Notes under the pieces: model-generated
What the model was told of the DNA's origin: nothing
The model's database searches: none
What the model saw: only the letters and a program-made list of their open reading frames with translations
Shown: in pieces, positions 18,864 to 26,952 of the stretch
Numbering within the stretch: position 1 is the first letter of the stretch
How the letters are laid out: each line of letters opens with the position of its first letter
NCBI RefSeq assembly: GCF_000091305.1
Contig: NC_013929.1
Location: 5,580,001-5,644,000 of the forward strand
DNA from: Streptomyces scabiei 87.22
Lineage (GTDB): Bacteria; Actinomycetota; Actinomycetes; Streptomycetales; Streptomycetaceae
DNA: 64,000 nucleotides
Direction of reading: 5' to 3'
Translations under genes and position numbers: made by a program

Positions 18864-19853
18864 TCAGGGACGGCCGGTCCCGCGCCACGACGGGTCCTCC
18901 GACTCCTCGTACTCCGTGAGCAGCCGGGGCAGTTCGGGCGGCCACACGGACTCCGCCGCCGCGGAGAGTTCCCGGCGGCTCCACCAGCGCCAGGCCAGGA
19001 TGCCCTCCGCCGCGCGCGCCGTGGTGAGGTGGCCGCCCGCCGGCTCGCGGCGGGGGCCCCGGGCGACGTACAGGTGGTCGTGCTGGCGGATCGGGACGCC
19101 GACGCGGGTGAAGTCATGGGTCCAGGTGCGGAGGAACGCGCCCGGTTCCACGTCCGTCCAGCCCGTCTCCTCGCGCAGCTCCCGCCGGGCGCCCTCGCGC
19201 GGTGTCTCACCGGGCTCCAGACCGCCGCCGGGCAGGGCCCAGTGCACGCCCACCTCCTCGTTGTCGTACCGGAACAGGAAGACCGCTCCGTCCGGATCGA
19301 GTACGGCGACCCGCGCGGCCTGCCGCGGTGTACGCAGTGTCCTGCGCAACACGCTGCAGGGGCGACCCAGTTGCCGGTCCCGGCGCCGCTCGATCGCCTC
19401 GTAGCCGAGGGACGTCCAGAACGCGAGGCCGCCGGGGTTGTTGTCGAGTACCGCCAGTCGTACGGCGGTACGCCCGGCCCGCCGGAAGCGTTCCTCGACG
19501 AGGTGCGCCAACCGGCTGCCGTACCCACGTCGTTGCGCGGTGGCGTCGACGAGCAGCAGCCCGATCCACGGGTCCGGGTCGGCCGGATCGGGATGGCGGG
19601 CGAGGGTGATGGCGACCCCGACGAGCCGCCCCTCCCCGGCGGTGCGGGCGAGCAGGATCTCCGTCTCCGGGTCGGCCAGCTCCAGTGACAGGGCCGCGGC
19701 GACCTGTTCGGGACGGATGTCGTTCGCGTCCGGGAAGTCACCGCTCAGCGAGTAGAAGTCGCGCTGGGAGGAGTACAGGGCGGTGAGTTCGTCGAGGAGG
19801 GGGCCGGGGACGGTTCCGTCCTCGGCGGTGCGGAGGGGCGCGAGCAGCAGCAT
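18864..19853 (-). CDS. GNAT acetyltransferase-Nudix hydrolase fusion
   Basis: 329 aa in two domains. Residues 1-160 form a GNAT fold with the acetyl-CoA loop QRRGYGSRLAHL and the ending LAFWTSLGYEAIERR. Residues 175-329 form a Nudix hydrolase with an intact Nudix box GGGLEPGETPREGARRELRE followed by ETGW. The catalytic residues of both seem present. No substrate is apparent. The fusion could acetylate and hydrolyse related nucleotide derivatives, but that is inference. It ends close to, and convergent with, the peptidase gene. Confidence 0.85.
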   Translation of the reverse strand: MLLLAPLRTAEDGTVPGPLLDELTALYSSQRDFYSLSGDFPDANDIRPEQVAAALSLELADPETEILLARTAGEGRLVGVAITLARHPDPADPDPWIGLLLVDATAQRRGYGSRLAHLVEERFRRAGRTAVRLAVLDNNPGGLAFWTSLGYEAIERRRDRQLGRPCSVLRRTLRTPRQAARVAVLDPDGAVFLFRYDNEEVGVHWALPGGGLEPGETPREGARRELREETGWTDVEPGAFLRTWTHDFTRVGVPIRQHDHLYVARGPRREPAGGHLTTARAAEGILAWRWWSRRELSAAAESVWPPELPRLLTEYEESEDPSWRGTGRP

Positions 19854-19960
19854 GGCCGCACGCTATCGACCGGGTCCGACAGCCGGGCATCGGTTCGGAG
19901 CGGCCCTGCAACGTGCCCGCCTACAGTTTCTCTCGGGGAGCGAGGAGCGAGGGGGAGCGC

Positions 19961-20665
19961 GTGGAGCAGAGGGTCCGGGTGCACAGGGCCCGGCTGGGCG
20001 GCGACGAGGTACGGGTGATCCGGCCCGTCCCGTCCCCCGCGCGGCTGGTGCTGCGTGACGACCGGCACTGGCTGTCGATGTACGCCGACCGGGCCGGCGC
20101 GGAGCAACTGGTCGCGCTGTGGGCGCTGGCCGCCCGGTCCGCCCGCTCGCTGGTCCATCTGCCGCTCCGTGCCCACCGCGCTCCCGAGGGCGTCGACGGC
20201 GTCGACGATGGCGAGGGTGGTGTCGACGGTGGCGGCGAGGGCGAACCCGTCTCGCTGGACCTGGTGCTGCTCCACCACAGCCTGCGGTTTCCGACGGCGT
20301 CGTGGAAAGAGGTGCGCGCCCGGCTCGACGCGGGCAGGCCGCAGACGACGGGCACCCCGGAACGGGACTTCCCGGAGGAGGACGCCGTCCGGTACGAACG
20401 GTGGCACCACCGGTCCTACCGCGACCACCTCGCCTTCGACATCGCCGCGCACACGCTCTTCGTCGTGGGCAGCCCCACCGCGTTCCGCGAGCGCGGCGCT
20501 CTCCTGCGCGGGCTCGTCGACGAGGCCCCGTCGGACGGGCACCGGCATCCGCAGGCCCGGCACTTCTGCGTGGAACTGGGCGCGGGGCCCTGGTCGCGGC
20601 CGCAGAACCGACGGGGCGTGCCCGCCTCGCTGCACATCCAGTACTCCCCCGAGTGGCGCGTGTGA
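19961..20665 (+). CDS. Hypothetical protein
   Basis: 234 aa from GTG, chosen for GGGGGAG about 5 nt upstream. It has an Asp/Gly-rich linker (about residues 80-100, VDDGEGGVDGGGEG) between an N-terminal domain (RLVLRDDRHWLSMYADRAGAEQ) and a His-rich C-terminal domain (WHHRSYRDHLAFDIAAHTLF, HPQARHFCVELG). There is no signal or membrane helix. I recognise no family. It ends at a strong bidirectional terminator shared with terD. Confidence 0.62.
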   Translation: MEQRVRVHRARLGGDEVRVIRPVPSPARLVLRDDRHWLSMYADRAGAEQLVALWALAARSARSLVHLPLRAHRAPEGVDGVDDGEGGVDGGGEGEPVSLDLVLLHHSLRFPTASWKEVRARLDAGRPQTTGTPERDFPEEDAVRYERWHHRSYRDHLAFDIAAHTLFVVGSPTAFRERGALLRGLVDEAPSDGHRHPQARHFCVELGAGPWSRPQNRRGVPASLHIQYSPEWRV

Positions 20666-20724
20666 TCCGGGTCGCGCGGCAGAGGCGAGCCGGCGCGGGC
20701 AGGGGCACGGGCGCGGGCGGGACG

Positions 20725-20770
20725 GCCGAAGACCCCGCCCCGACAGGGGTGTCGGGGCGGGGCCTTCGGC
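20725..20770. terminator. Bidirectional terminator between convergent genes
   Basis: GCCGAAGACCCCGCCCCGAC / GTCGGGGCGGGGCCTTCGGC around a 6-nt loop: a stem of about 20 bp with one mismatch, between the hypothetical gene and terD. Confidence 0.85.
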
Positions 20771-20830
20771 AGCGTGGTGCGGTGGTGCGGTGCGCCGGGA
20801 GCGGTGGTGCCCCGGGCGGCGGGCCGGACG

Positions 20831-21406
20831 TCAGACGTTGACGCCGAAGTCCTGGGCGATGCCGACGAGGCCCGAGGCGTAACCCTGGCCGACCGCGCGG
20901 AACTTCCACTCGGCGCCGTTGCGGTACAGCTCGCCGAAGACCATGGCGGTCTCGGTGGCGGCGTCCTCGGAGAGGTCGTAGCGGGCGATCTCGGCGCCGC
21001 CGGCCTGGTTGACGATGCGGATGTAGGCGTTGCGGACCTGGCCGAAGTTCTGCGAGCGGTTCTCGGCGTCGTAGATGGAGACCGGGAAGACGATCTTGTC
21101 GATGTCGGCGGGGAGGCCCGCCAGGTTGACGTTGATCGCCTCGTCGTCGCCCTGGCCCTCGCCCGTGCGGTTGTCGCCGGTGTGGACGATGGTCTGGTCC
21201 GGGGTCTGCTTGTTGTTGAAGAAGACGAAGTGACCGTCCGAGTAGACCTTGCCCTGCGTGTTGACCGCGATCGCGGAGGCGTCGAGGTCGAAGTCCGTGC
21301 CGGTGGTGGTGCGGACGTCCCAGCCGAGGCCCACGGTGACGGCGGTCAGGCCCGGAGCCTCCTTGGTGAGCGAGACGTTGCCACCCTTGGACAGGCTTAC
21401 AGCCAT
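20831..21406 (-). CDS. terD: TerD-family calcium-binding stress protein
   Basis: 191 aa, the usual TerD/CABP size. The protein opens MAVSLSKGGNVSLTKEAPGL, and it has the paired acidic motifs TGTDFDLDASA and GQGDDEAINVNL that bind calcium. TerD proteins belong to tellurite and stress resistance modules, and Streptomyces encode many paralogues linked to differentiation. No TerB, TerC or TerZ partner is adjacent, so this is a stand-alone copy. Upstream, ACTTTCTTTACCC on the plus strand marks an unusually A+T-rich promoter region. Confidence 0.93.
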   Translation of the reverse strand: MAVSLSKGGNVSLTKEAPGLTAVTVGLGWDVRTTTGTDFDLDASAIAVNTQGKVYSDGHFVFFNNKQTPDQTIVHTGDNRTGEGQGDDEAINVNLAGLPADIDKIVFPVSIYDAENRSQNFGQVRNAYIRIVNQAGGAEIARYDLSEDAATETAMVFGELYRNGAEWKFRAVGQGYASGLVGIAQDFGVNV

Positions 21407-21606
21407 GGTTGGGAGTCCTTCCCTCGTTGCGTGCGGGCACTTGCGTGCCTGTACGGGCTTCGTACCGGGGACGAAGCTACCTGTACCCCTATGAACGTCG
21501 GGAGGGGCGCCAGAGGTTCCAGCGCTTTTTACTTTCTTTACCCACCATCCCGGGGCCCGGTGAAAAGGGCGTGACGTGGGCCGGACATCCGCGCGACCAT
21601 GGGGGC

Positions 21607-22035
21607 ATGTCCGGTCCTCACGTCATCCGTGGCTCCGTCTCGCTCCCCGAGGCCGAGCTCCAGTGGCGTTTCTCGCGCTCCTCCGGCCCTGGCGGCCAGC
21701 ACGTCAACACCAGCGACTCCCAGGTCGAGCTGCGCTTCGACCTGGCGAACACCGAGGCCCTGCCCGAGGTGTGGAAGGCGCGTGCGCTGGAGCGTCTCGC
21801 GAGCCGGCTCGTCGACGGGGTCGTCAGCGTCCGGGCCTCCGAGCACCGCTCCCAGTGGCGCAACCGGGAGACCGCCGCCGTACGTCTGGCCGCGCTGCTC
21901 GCGGAGGCGACCGCGCCGCCGCCCAAGCCCCGGCGGGCGACCCGTATCCCGAGAGGGATCAACGAACGGCGGCTGCGGGAGAAGAAGCAGCGGTCCGACA
22001 CCAAGCGGGGACGGTCGGGGCGGGACTGGGGCTGA
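21607..22035 (+). CDS. arfB: ArfB/YaeJ-type peptidyl-tRNA hydrolase (ribosome rescue)
   Basis: 142 aa, the typical length. It has the class-1 release-factor GGQ motif in SSGPGGQHVNTSDSQVELR (about residues 26-30) and a basic C-terminal tail (RATRIPRGINERRLREKKQR) that in ArfB inserts into the empty mRNA channel. It lacks codon-recognition domains. It is predicted to release peptides from stalled ribosomes. The start follows GGGGGC. It is divergent from terD, with an A+T-rich spacer of 200 nt shared. Confidence 0.92.
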   Translation: MSGPHVIRGSVSLPEAELQWRFSRSSGPGGQHVNTSDSQVELRFDLANTEALPEVWKARALERLASRLVDGVVSVRASEHRSQWRNRETAAVRLAALLAEATAPPPKPRRATRIPRGINERRLREKKQRSDTKRGRSGRDWG

Positions 22036-22056
22036 GCCGTACGCGGTGGGCGTGTC

Positions 22057-22662
22057 CTAGGGGGCCAGCTGCCGGTAGCGGCCGCGGAAGTAGCCGAGAG
22101 GGCCCGTGGTCGTGCCCGCCGCCGTCGCGGCGAGGACCCGTCCGATGACCAGGGTGTGGTCGCCGGCGGTCACCCGTTGCTCGGTGCGGCACTCCAGGGT
22201 GGCCAGGGAGCCGTCGATCAGGAGGGCGCCGCTGGTCCCGCCCCGGGTGTGCGCGAGGTCCTCGAAGAGGAGGCGGTCGCTGACGCGGTTCTTCATGGCG
22301 AAGCGGGCCGCCGCGGTGCGCTGGTGCTCGGACAGCACGGAGACCGCCCACAGCGGCTGCTCGGCGAGGAGGTCGTCCATCCGGGAGCCCTCGCGCAGGC
22401 TGACCATGACGAGGGGCGGGTCGAGGGACACGGACATGAAGGAGGTGGCCGTCATCCCTACGTCCTCGCCGCGCGGCCCGTCCGGGTCCAGCGCCGCCTC
22501 GTGCGCGGTCACCAGGACCACACCGGCCGCCAGCCGGGACATCGCGGCGCGGAATTCGTCTTCACTCACCCCCTCAGCATGGACCGAGGGGGCAGCGGCG
22601 GGCGAAACCGGGGCGGGGGCGGGCGCGGCCGGGGGAAAGGCTGACAGCGAGTTCTTCGGCAC
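22057..22662 (-). CDS. Flavin reductase (DIM6/NTAB-like, FMN-binding split barrel)
   Basis: 201 aa. After an Ala/Pro-rich N-terminus of about 30 residues, the split-barrel domain begins at DEFRAAMSRLAAGVVLVTA and contains GMTATSFMSVSLDPPLVMVS, the FMN-phosphate region of the flavin reductase family. Such enzymes supply reduced FMN/FAD to two-component monooxygenases. No oxygenase partner is adjacent. It is convergent with arfB at 22 nt. An internal start near residue 30 (after VHAEGVSEDEF) is also possible. Confidence 0.83.
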   Translation of the reverse strand: MPKNSLSAFPPAAPAPAPVSPAAAPSVHAEGVSEDEFRAAMSRLAAGVVLVTAHEAALDPDGPRGEDVGMTATSFMSVSLDPPLVMVSLREGSRMDDLLAEQPLWAVSVLSEHQRTAAARFAMKNRVSDRLLFEDLAHTRGGTSGALLIDGSLATLECRTEQRVTAGDHTLVIGRVLAATAAGTTTGPLGYFRGRYRQLAP

Positions 22663-22733
22663 GCCCGCACGCTAGCCCGCGGCCGTGGCCCGCCACATCG
22701 GGCCCCCGCCCGATCCCTCCCCGGACCTGCGAC

Positions 22734-22992
22734 CTAGTGCCTGTCGTTTGGATCACGCCTGGGCCGCGGGGCTTGGCACGCACTCCCCCACTGCCTCAAG
22801 GGCGTGGGGGGACCCCCAGCGGCGTTGTCGTCAGTTGCCGACTCCCCCACTCTCGGCTTCGCTCGAGCGGGAGGTACCCCCATCGCGTCGACGCCTTCCT
22901 CCGCCTTGCATCTGCACACACCAAGCCCCGCTCACCGGCGGTCATCAGACACCGTGGCCCGAAGCCGGCATGATCCAAACGACAGGCCCTAG
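22734..22992. mobile_element. Putative 259-bp MITE-like element with 22-bp terminal inverted repeats
   Basis: Left end CTAGTGCCTGTCGTTTGGATC+A (22734-22755) and right end TGATCCAAACGACAGGCCCT+AG (22971-22992) are inverted copies with one mismatch. No transposase frame fits inside. The core carries two related CTCCCCCACT hairpin blocks (about 22788-22818 and 22842-22884), the second nearly identical to that at 16501-16541. The CTAG at each tip could be a duplicated target, as IS5-type elements favour YTAR/CTAG sites. The remaining 160 nt to the next gene show nothing further. Confidence 0.75.
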
Positions 22993-23156
22993 CCGCTCCG
23001 GCCAGACGCGTCCTCGCCGGAGGGCGGCCTCGCACCGTCGGCCGAGCGCATCCGCCGGCCAGGCCGTCGCATCTCGCCGACCCCGCCGAGAGCCCTCGTC
23101 AGCCCGCCGGGCACCCCCCCCGTAGACCCGGCCGAGCGCACCCACCGGCCCGGCCG

Positions 23157-23651
23157 TCAGAGCTGCCAGACCAGGACGGCCCGGCCTTCCCGGGCCGCCG
23201 CGCCCAGGAACTCCGTCAGTCCGTCGTGGTGGTGCCGTACCGCGTCGAGGTACAGCGCCGCGGTGGGCGCGTCCGGGTAGAACCCCGTCTCGACCAGTTC
23301 CCTCAGGTCGGTGTGCGCGACGAGCCGGTCGCACTCCAGCGCGGCCGGCGCGTTCGCCGCCGTGGCGACCTGGCCGGCGGTCAGGTAGTGGTAGTCCCCG
23401 GCGGACGGGTCGGGGTAGCGGACGGGCTGCTCGCCGTTGATCACGTCCACGGGGAACCCGGCCCGCCGGAGCAGCAGCTCCTGGAGTCTGCGGGAGTCGA
23501 TGGCGTAGTAGCGCGCGTCGCGGGGCGCGGGCTCGTACGCCTCCTCGCCCTCGCGGACGTCCTCCATGTGGTTCCACGCCCAGTCGGGATCGTTTTTGAT
23601 CCGCTCCAACTCGTTCGCCGTCAGGCGGAGGTACTCCACGGTGTCGCCCAT
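23157..23651 (-). CDS. DUF1877 (YfbM-like) family protein
   Basis: 164 aa. It begins with YLRLTANELERIKNDPDWAW, includes YYAIDSRRLQELLLRRAGFP, and has the YLTAGQVATAANA helix typical of DUF1877/YfbM proteins. There is no signal or membrane segment. Family function is unknown, though DUF1877 genes often sit near polymorphic-toxin or accessory genes; no such partner is seen here. Confidence 0.82.
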   Translation of the reverse strand: MGDTVEYLRLTANELERIKNDPDWAWNHMEDVREGEEAYEPAPRDARYYAIDSRRLQELLLRRAGFPVDVINGEQPVRYPDPSAGDYHYLTAGQVATAANAPAALECDRLVAHTDLRELVETGFYPDAPTAALYLDAVRHHHDGLTEFLGAAAREGRAVLVWQL

Positions 23652-23799
23652 GGGCTCATGCTAGGAGCCCAGGTCGGCCCCGCTGCAGGCGATCGTCCCC
23701 GGTCGGCCCCCGTGCACAGCGCCTACACAGAGTTCTGAATTCTGTTCAGGAAGCGCACGAGAGAAACGCATAAACTCCACTCAATTGCTCATGTTCTGT

Positions 23800-23815
23800 T
23801 GTGACTTGAGTCACA
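23800..23815 (+). promoter_or_regulatory. Crp-like operator upstream of cdgB
   Basis: TGTGACTTGAGTCACA is a perfect 7-bp inverted repeat around TG. It fits the Streptomyces Crp consensus GTG-N6-GNCAC exactly and overlaps the candidate -35 of cdgB. Confidence 0.6.
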
Positions 23816-23829
23816 GGAGCCATATTTTG

Positions 23830-23844
23830 TTGACCCTGTGTACC
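23830..23844 (+). promoter_or_regulatory. BldD box upstream of cdgB
   Basis: TTGACCCTGTGTACC matches the BldD consensus nTnACnCwGnGTnAn at all but one fixed position. cdgB is a known direct BldD target in S. coelicolor, and BldD acts when bound to c-di-GMP. The site falls near the predicted transcription start, a position suited to repression. Confidence 0.7.
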
Positions 23845-23979
23845 GAGTGGGCTTCGCGCTGTGATTCAGTGGCGGGGACGCTGCAAGCTGTAAGCGGGAA
23901 CTGTAAGCGGTAGTAAGCCCGCGAGTTAAGCAGGTTACCTGGAGCCTGGAGCTGCCACGAGATCTCGGGGGGAGGGCGA

Positions 23980-25743
23980 ATGGAAACCGACTCGGAGCCC
24001 TACGTCCGGCTGACGACGCTGCGGCAGTTGCACCAGGTGATGGCGGACATGAACACCGCGCGCAGCCTGGCCGACACGCTGCAGACCGTCGCCGACGGCG
24101 TGGTCAACGGCCTGGGCTACGAACTGGCCTGCGTGAACCTCGTCCGCCCCGACGGCGACCTGGTCGTCGCCGCCCTCGCCGGGAACAGCGCGGCCGAGGC
24201 CCTGATCACCGGCCGCGTCGGCTCCCGCGAAGCCTGGGACCGCCGGCTGACCATGGGCGAGGCATGGGGCGACCTGCGGTTCATACCCCACACCGAGGGC
24301 TGGGTGCTCGACGAGGACGACGTACCGCAGTGGTACACCGACGGCCCCGCCCCCCGGTTCGAGGACGAATGGCACCCCTCCGACCGGCTCTTCGCCCCGA
24401 TGTACACCCCGGGCGCCAGTGGCGCCTCCTGCGGCGAACTGCTCGGTGTCGTCTCGGTGGACCGGCCGCGAAACGGTCGGCGACCGGGCGCATGGGGCCG
24501 CGAAGCGCTCCAGATGTACGCCTTCCAGGCCGCCATCGCGATCAGCAACGCCCGTCTGCGCGCCAACATGCAGCGGGCACTGGTCAGGCTCGAAAGGGAG
24601 CAGCAGGCGCTGCGCGCCAGCGAGGAGTCCTTCCGGCAGGCCTTCGAGTACGCCCCCTCCGGTATGGCCATCGCCGAGATGGGCGGCGACCAGCACGGCC
24701 GGATCCTGCGGACCAACGACGCGCTGTGTCGGCTGCTCGGGCGGCCCGCCTCCGCGATGCGGCGCTACTCCTTCTCCGACCTCGTCCACCCCGAGGACAT
24801 AGGCACCCTCCTGCGGACCTCCGCCGAGGGCGGGCGCGCGGAGCTGCGGCTCGGGCGGCGCGACGGGACGTACGTCTGGGTGTCGCTGCGCAACAGCGTG
24901 GTCGCCGACGCCGCCGACGGGCCCCGGTTCCTGCTCACCCACGTCGAGGACATAGAGGAGCGCAAGCGGCGTGAGCTGCAGCTCGCGCACCGGGCCTCGC
25001 ACGACGCCCTGACCGGGCTGCCGAACTCCGCGGAGCTGCGCTCGCGCCTGTCCTCCCGCCTGTGCCAGCGCCCCCAGTCGCTCCCGGCCGGTGCGGCGGC
25101 CGACTCCATGAACGCGGCCTTCGGGCAGTTCGGGGAGCAGGGGGACTTCGGCGGCGGGTTCGGGGAGTTCGGTGAGCACGGCGGTGCCGAGCACGCGGCG
25201 CGGCTGCCGCACCCGTCGTTCGACGACTACGAGGCCGCGGGACACCACGTGCACGCCTTCGACTTCCACCGGGCCGGCGGCCCCTTCGACAGCTTCGACC
25301 ACCATGTCCACACGGTCGCGCCCGAGGACGAGCGGGACGACGGGACCAAGGGGCTCGCAGTGCTCTTCTGCGACCTCGACGGGTTCAAGTCGATCAACGA
25401 CCGGTTCGGGCACAACTCGGGCGACGCCGTCCTCATCGAGGTCGCCCGGCGGCTCAGCCGGGGGGTGCGCGACGGCGACACGGTGGCCCGGCTCGGCGGC
25501 GACGAGTTCGTCGTCCTCGCCGACGGCCTCGGCCGCGCGGACGCCCAGGACCTCGCCGTACGCCTGCGCAACGAGATCATCCAGCCGATCCGGGTCGACG
25601 GCCGCGCGATGCGCGTAGGTGCCAGTTTCGGCATCGGATGGGCGCACTGCGGAATGACGGCGGACGAGGTGTTGAAATCAGCTGACGAGCGGATGTACGT
25701 CGAGAAACGATCTCGTCCCAGGCAGCACAGGCGGGCCGGGTAA
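23980..25743 (+). CDS. cdgB: Diguanylate cyclase CdgB (GAF-PAS-GGDEF)
   Basis: 587 aa, soluble. A GAF domain (about residues 25-190), a PAS/PAC pair (about 205-320, FRQAFEYAPSGMAIAEMGG) and a GGDEF cyclase (about 340-575) follow in that order. The active site is intact: ARLGGDEFVVLAD (GGDEF at 506-510). An RDGD inhibitory I-site lies five residues before it (497-500), predicting product feedback. The cyclase domain is split by some 90 Gly/Phe/His-rich residues (about 355-445) between DALTGLPN and CDLDGFKSIND. It makes c-di-GMP from two GTP, the co-repressor that dimerises BldD and delays development. Confidence 0.93.
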   Translation: METDSEPYVRLTTLRQLHQVMADMNTARSLADTLQTVADGVVNGLGYELACVNLVRPDGDLVVAALAGNSAAEALITGRVGSREAWDRRLTMGEAWGDLRFIPHTEGWVLDEDDVPQWYTDGPAPRFEDEWHPSDRLFAPMYTPGASGASCGELLGVVSVDRPRNGRRPGAWGREALQMYAFQAAIAISNARLRANMQRALVRLEREQQALRASEESFRQAFEYAPSGMAIAEMGGDQHGRILRTNDALCRLLGRPASAMRRYSFSDLVHPEDIGTLLRTSAEGGRAELRLGRRDGTYVWVSLRNSVVADAADGPRFLLTHVEDIEERKRRELQLAHRASHDALTGLPNSAELRSRLSSRLCQRPQSLPAGAAADSMNAAFGQFGEQGDFGGGFGEFGEHGGAEHAARLPHPSFDDYEAAGHHVHAFDFHRAGGPFDSFDHHVHTVAPEDERDDGTKGLAVLFCDLDGFKSINDRFGHNSGDAVLIEVARRLSRGVRDGDTVARLGGDEFVVLADGLGRADAQDLAVRLRNEIIQPIRVDGRAMRVGASFGIGWAHCGMTADEVLKSADERMYVEKRSRPRQHRRAG

Positions 25744-25956
25744 CGTCCGGAGTGACGCTGCATACATGCGTGTATCGGTGCAGGTCAGAGGCGTGTACCG
25801 GAGGGAATTCGGCCGGTGGGCGGTGGGTGGGCCCGGTGATGAGGTCCGAGTCACCCGTTTGGGTCCCCACGAGCGGGTAGGCTCGCTCTCCTACACCCCG
25901 AAGCAATGACCCGCCACCCGTACGTGTAAGTACCGCACCGCTGAGGAGACCTAGGG

Positions 25957-26928
25957 ATGACGCCCGGCAACAACGGCGCGAGCACGCCCGAGGACGACGA
26001 CCCGTTCGGCTACCTCTACGAGGACGGGCAGGCCCGAGGAGCCCAGCCGCCCAGCGCGAGCTACGGCTACCCGAACGCGGTCAACCGGACGCGGCCGGTC
26101 GGGGAACGCCAGTACGGGCAGCAGACCCAGCAGGCTCCGCAGGCCGCCACCGCGCAGTACGGACAGGTCCCGCAGCAGGGGTACGGCCAGCAGCCGCCCG
26201 CCCGGCCGAACGGGCACCACCAGACCGCCGAGAACTTCTCCGGCGGCGCCCCGACGACCCGACAGCAGGCGTACGGCAACGGCGGGGGCGGCCGCGGCCG
26301 TGGCCCCAACACCAAGGGCCTCCTCATCGGCGCGATCGCCGTCGTGGCCGCGGTCGTGATCGGTATCGGCGTCGTCATGCTCGGCGGCGACGACGACGAC
26401 GCCTCCGGCAAGGACACCGGCGCCGGCACCACCCCCACCACCGGGGAGAGCAAGGACCCCAGCGCGTCGCCCAGCAAGTCGAAGAAGACGGAGCCCGGCG
26501 AACTCCCCAAGGCCGAGGCCAAGACCCTCCTCCTCGGCGGCAACGCGGCGATCGCCTCGGACGTGCCGGGCGCGAGGTCGGACGGGGGCTTCTATGTGGG
26601 GAACTTCAACTCGGTCGGGTCCTCCATCACCTGGAAGGCGGACGACGTCCCGGAGAGCGGCAAGTACACGCTCTACGTCCTCTACGGCGTCCCGGGCAAG
26701 GACGCCGACGCCACTCTCACGGTGAACGGCACGGCCCAGGGCCGTGCGCTCAACCTGGCCAACTTCTCGAAGGGCCCCGAGGGCGACTACGAGAAGGGCT
26801 GGACGAACACCTTCGCGTCCATCCAGCTCAACAAGGGCAGCAACGAGATCAAGATCTCCTGCGAAGAGGGCAATTCCTGTGACGTCAACTTCGACCAGAT
26901 GTACTTGAAGAAGGGCTGGAGGACCTGA
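25957..26928 (+). CDS. Membrane-anchored protein with CBM-like C-terminal domain
   Basis: 323 aa. The cytosolic N-terminus (1-115) is Gln/Gly/Tyr/Pro-rich with YGQ repeats. A single membrane helix (LLIGAIAVVAAVVIGIGVVM, about 120-142) is followed by an Asp run, a Ser/Thr/Pro linker, and a beta-rich outer domain (about 190-323) resembling CBM35/CBM6-type modules (GFYVGNFNSVGSSITWKADD, NEIKISCEEGNSC). Two cysteines near the C-terminus may pair. A sugar- or wall-binding role is inferred. GAGGAG precedes the ATG at about 9 nt. Confidence 0.75.
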   Translation: MTPGNNGASTPEDDDPFGYLYEDGQARGAQPPSASYGYPNAVNRTRPVGERQYGQQTQQAPQAATAQYGQVPQQGYGQQPPARPNGHHQTAENFSGGAPTTRQQAYGNGGGGRGRGPNTKGLLIGAIAVVAAVVIGIGVVMLGGDDDDASGKDTGAGTTPTTGESKDPSASPSKSKKTEPGELPKAEAKTLLLGGNAAIASDVPGARSDGGFYVGNFNSVGSSITWKADDVPESGKYTLYVLYGVPGKDADATLTVNGTAQGRALNLANFSKGPEGDYEKGWTNTFASIQLNKGSNEIKISCEEGNSCDVNFDQMYLKKGWRT

Positions 26929-26952
26929 GGCTCGCTCCCTTGAGCTGATGCC

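Larger units (their letters stand above)
23652..23979 (+). other. Upstream control region of cdgB
   Basis: This 328-nt spacer is clearly richer in A+T than its surroundings from about 23740 to 23840 and holds the Crp-like and BldD-like sites listed separately. A candidate promoter is TTGTGA (23799-23804), 17 nt, ATATTT (23822-23827). The long leader (about 145 nt) ends in GGGGGGAGGG before the ATG. Confidence 0.6.

Noticed and set aside
23935..25647. 570-codon open frame antisense to cdgB
   Set aside because: Covers the GAF-PAS-GGDEF gene on the other strand; composition (VAEPGHRVAV-like text) is that of a shadow frame and no motif is present.
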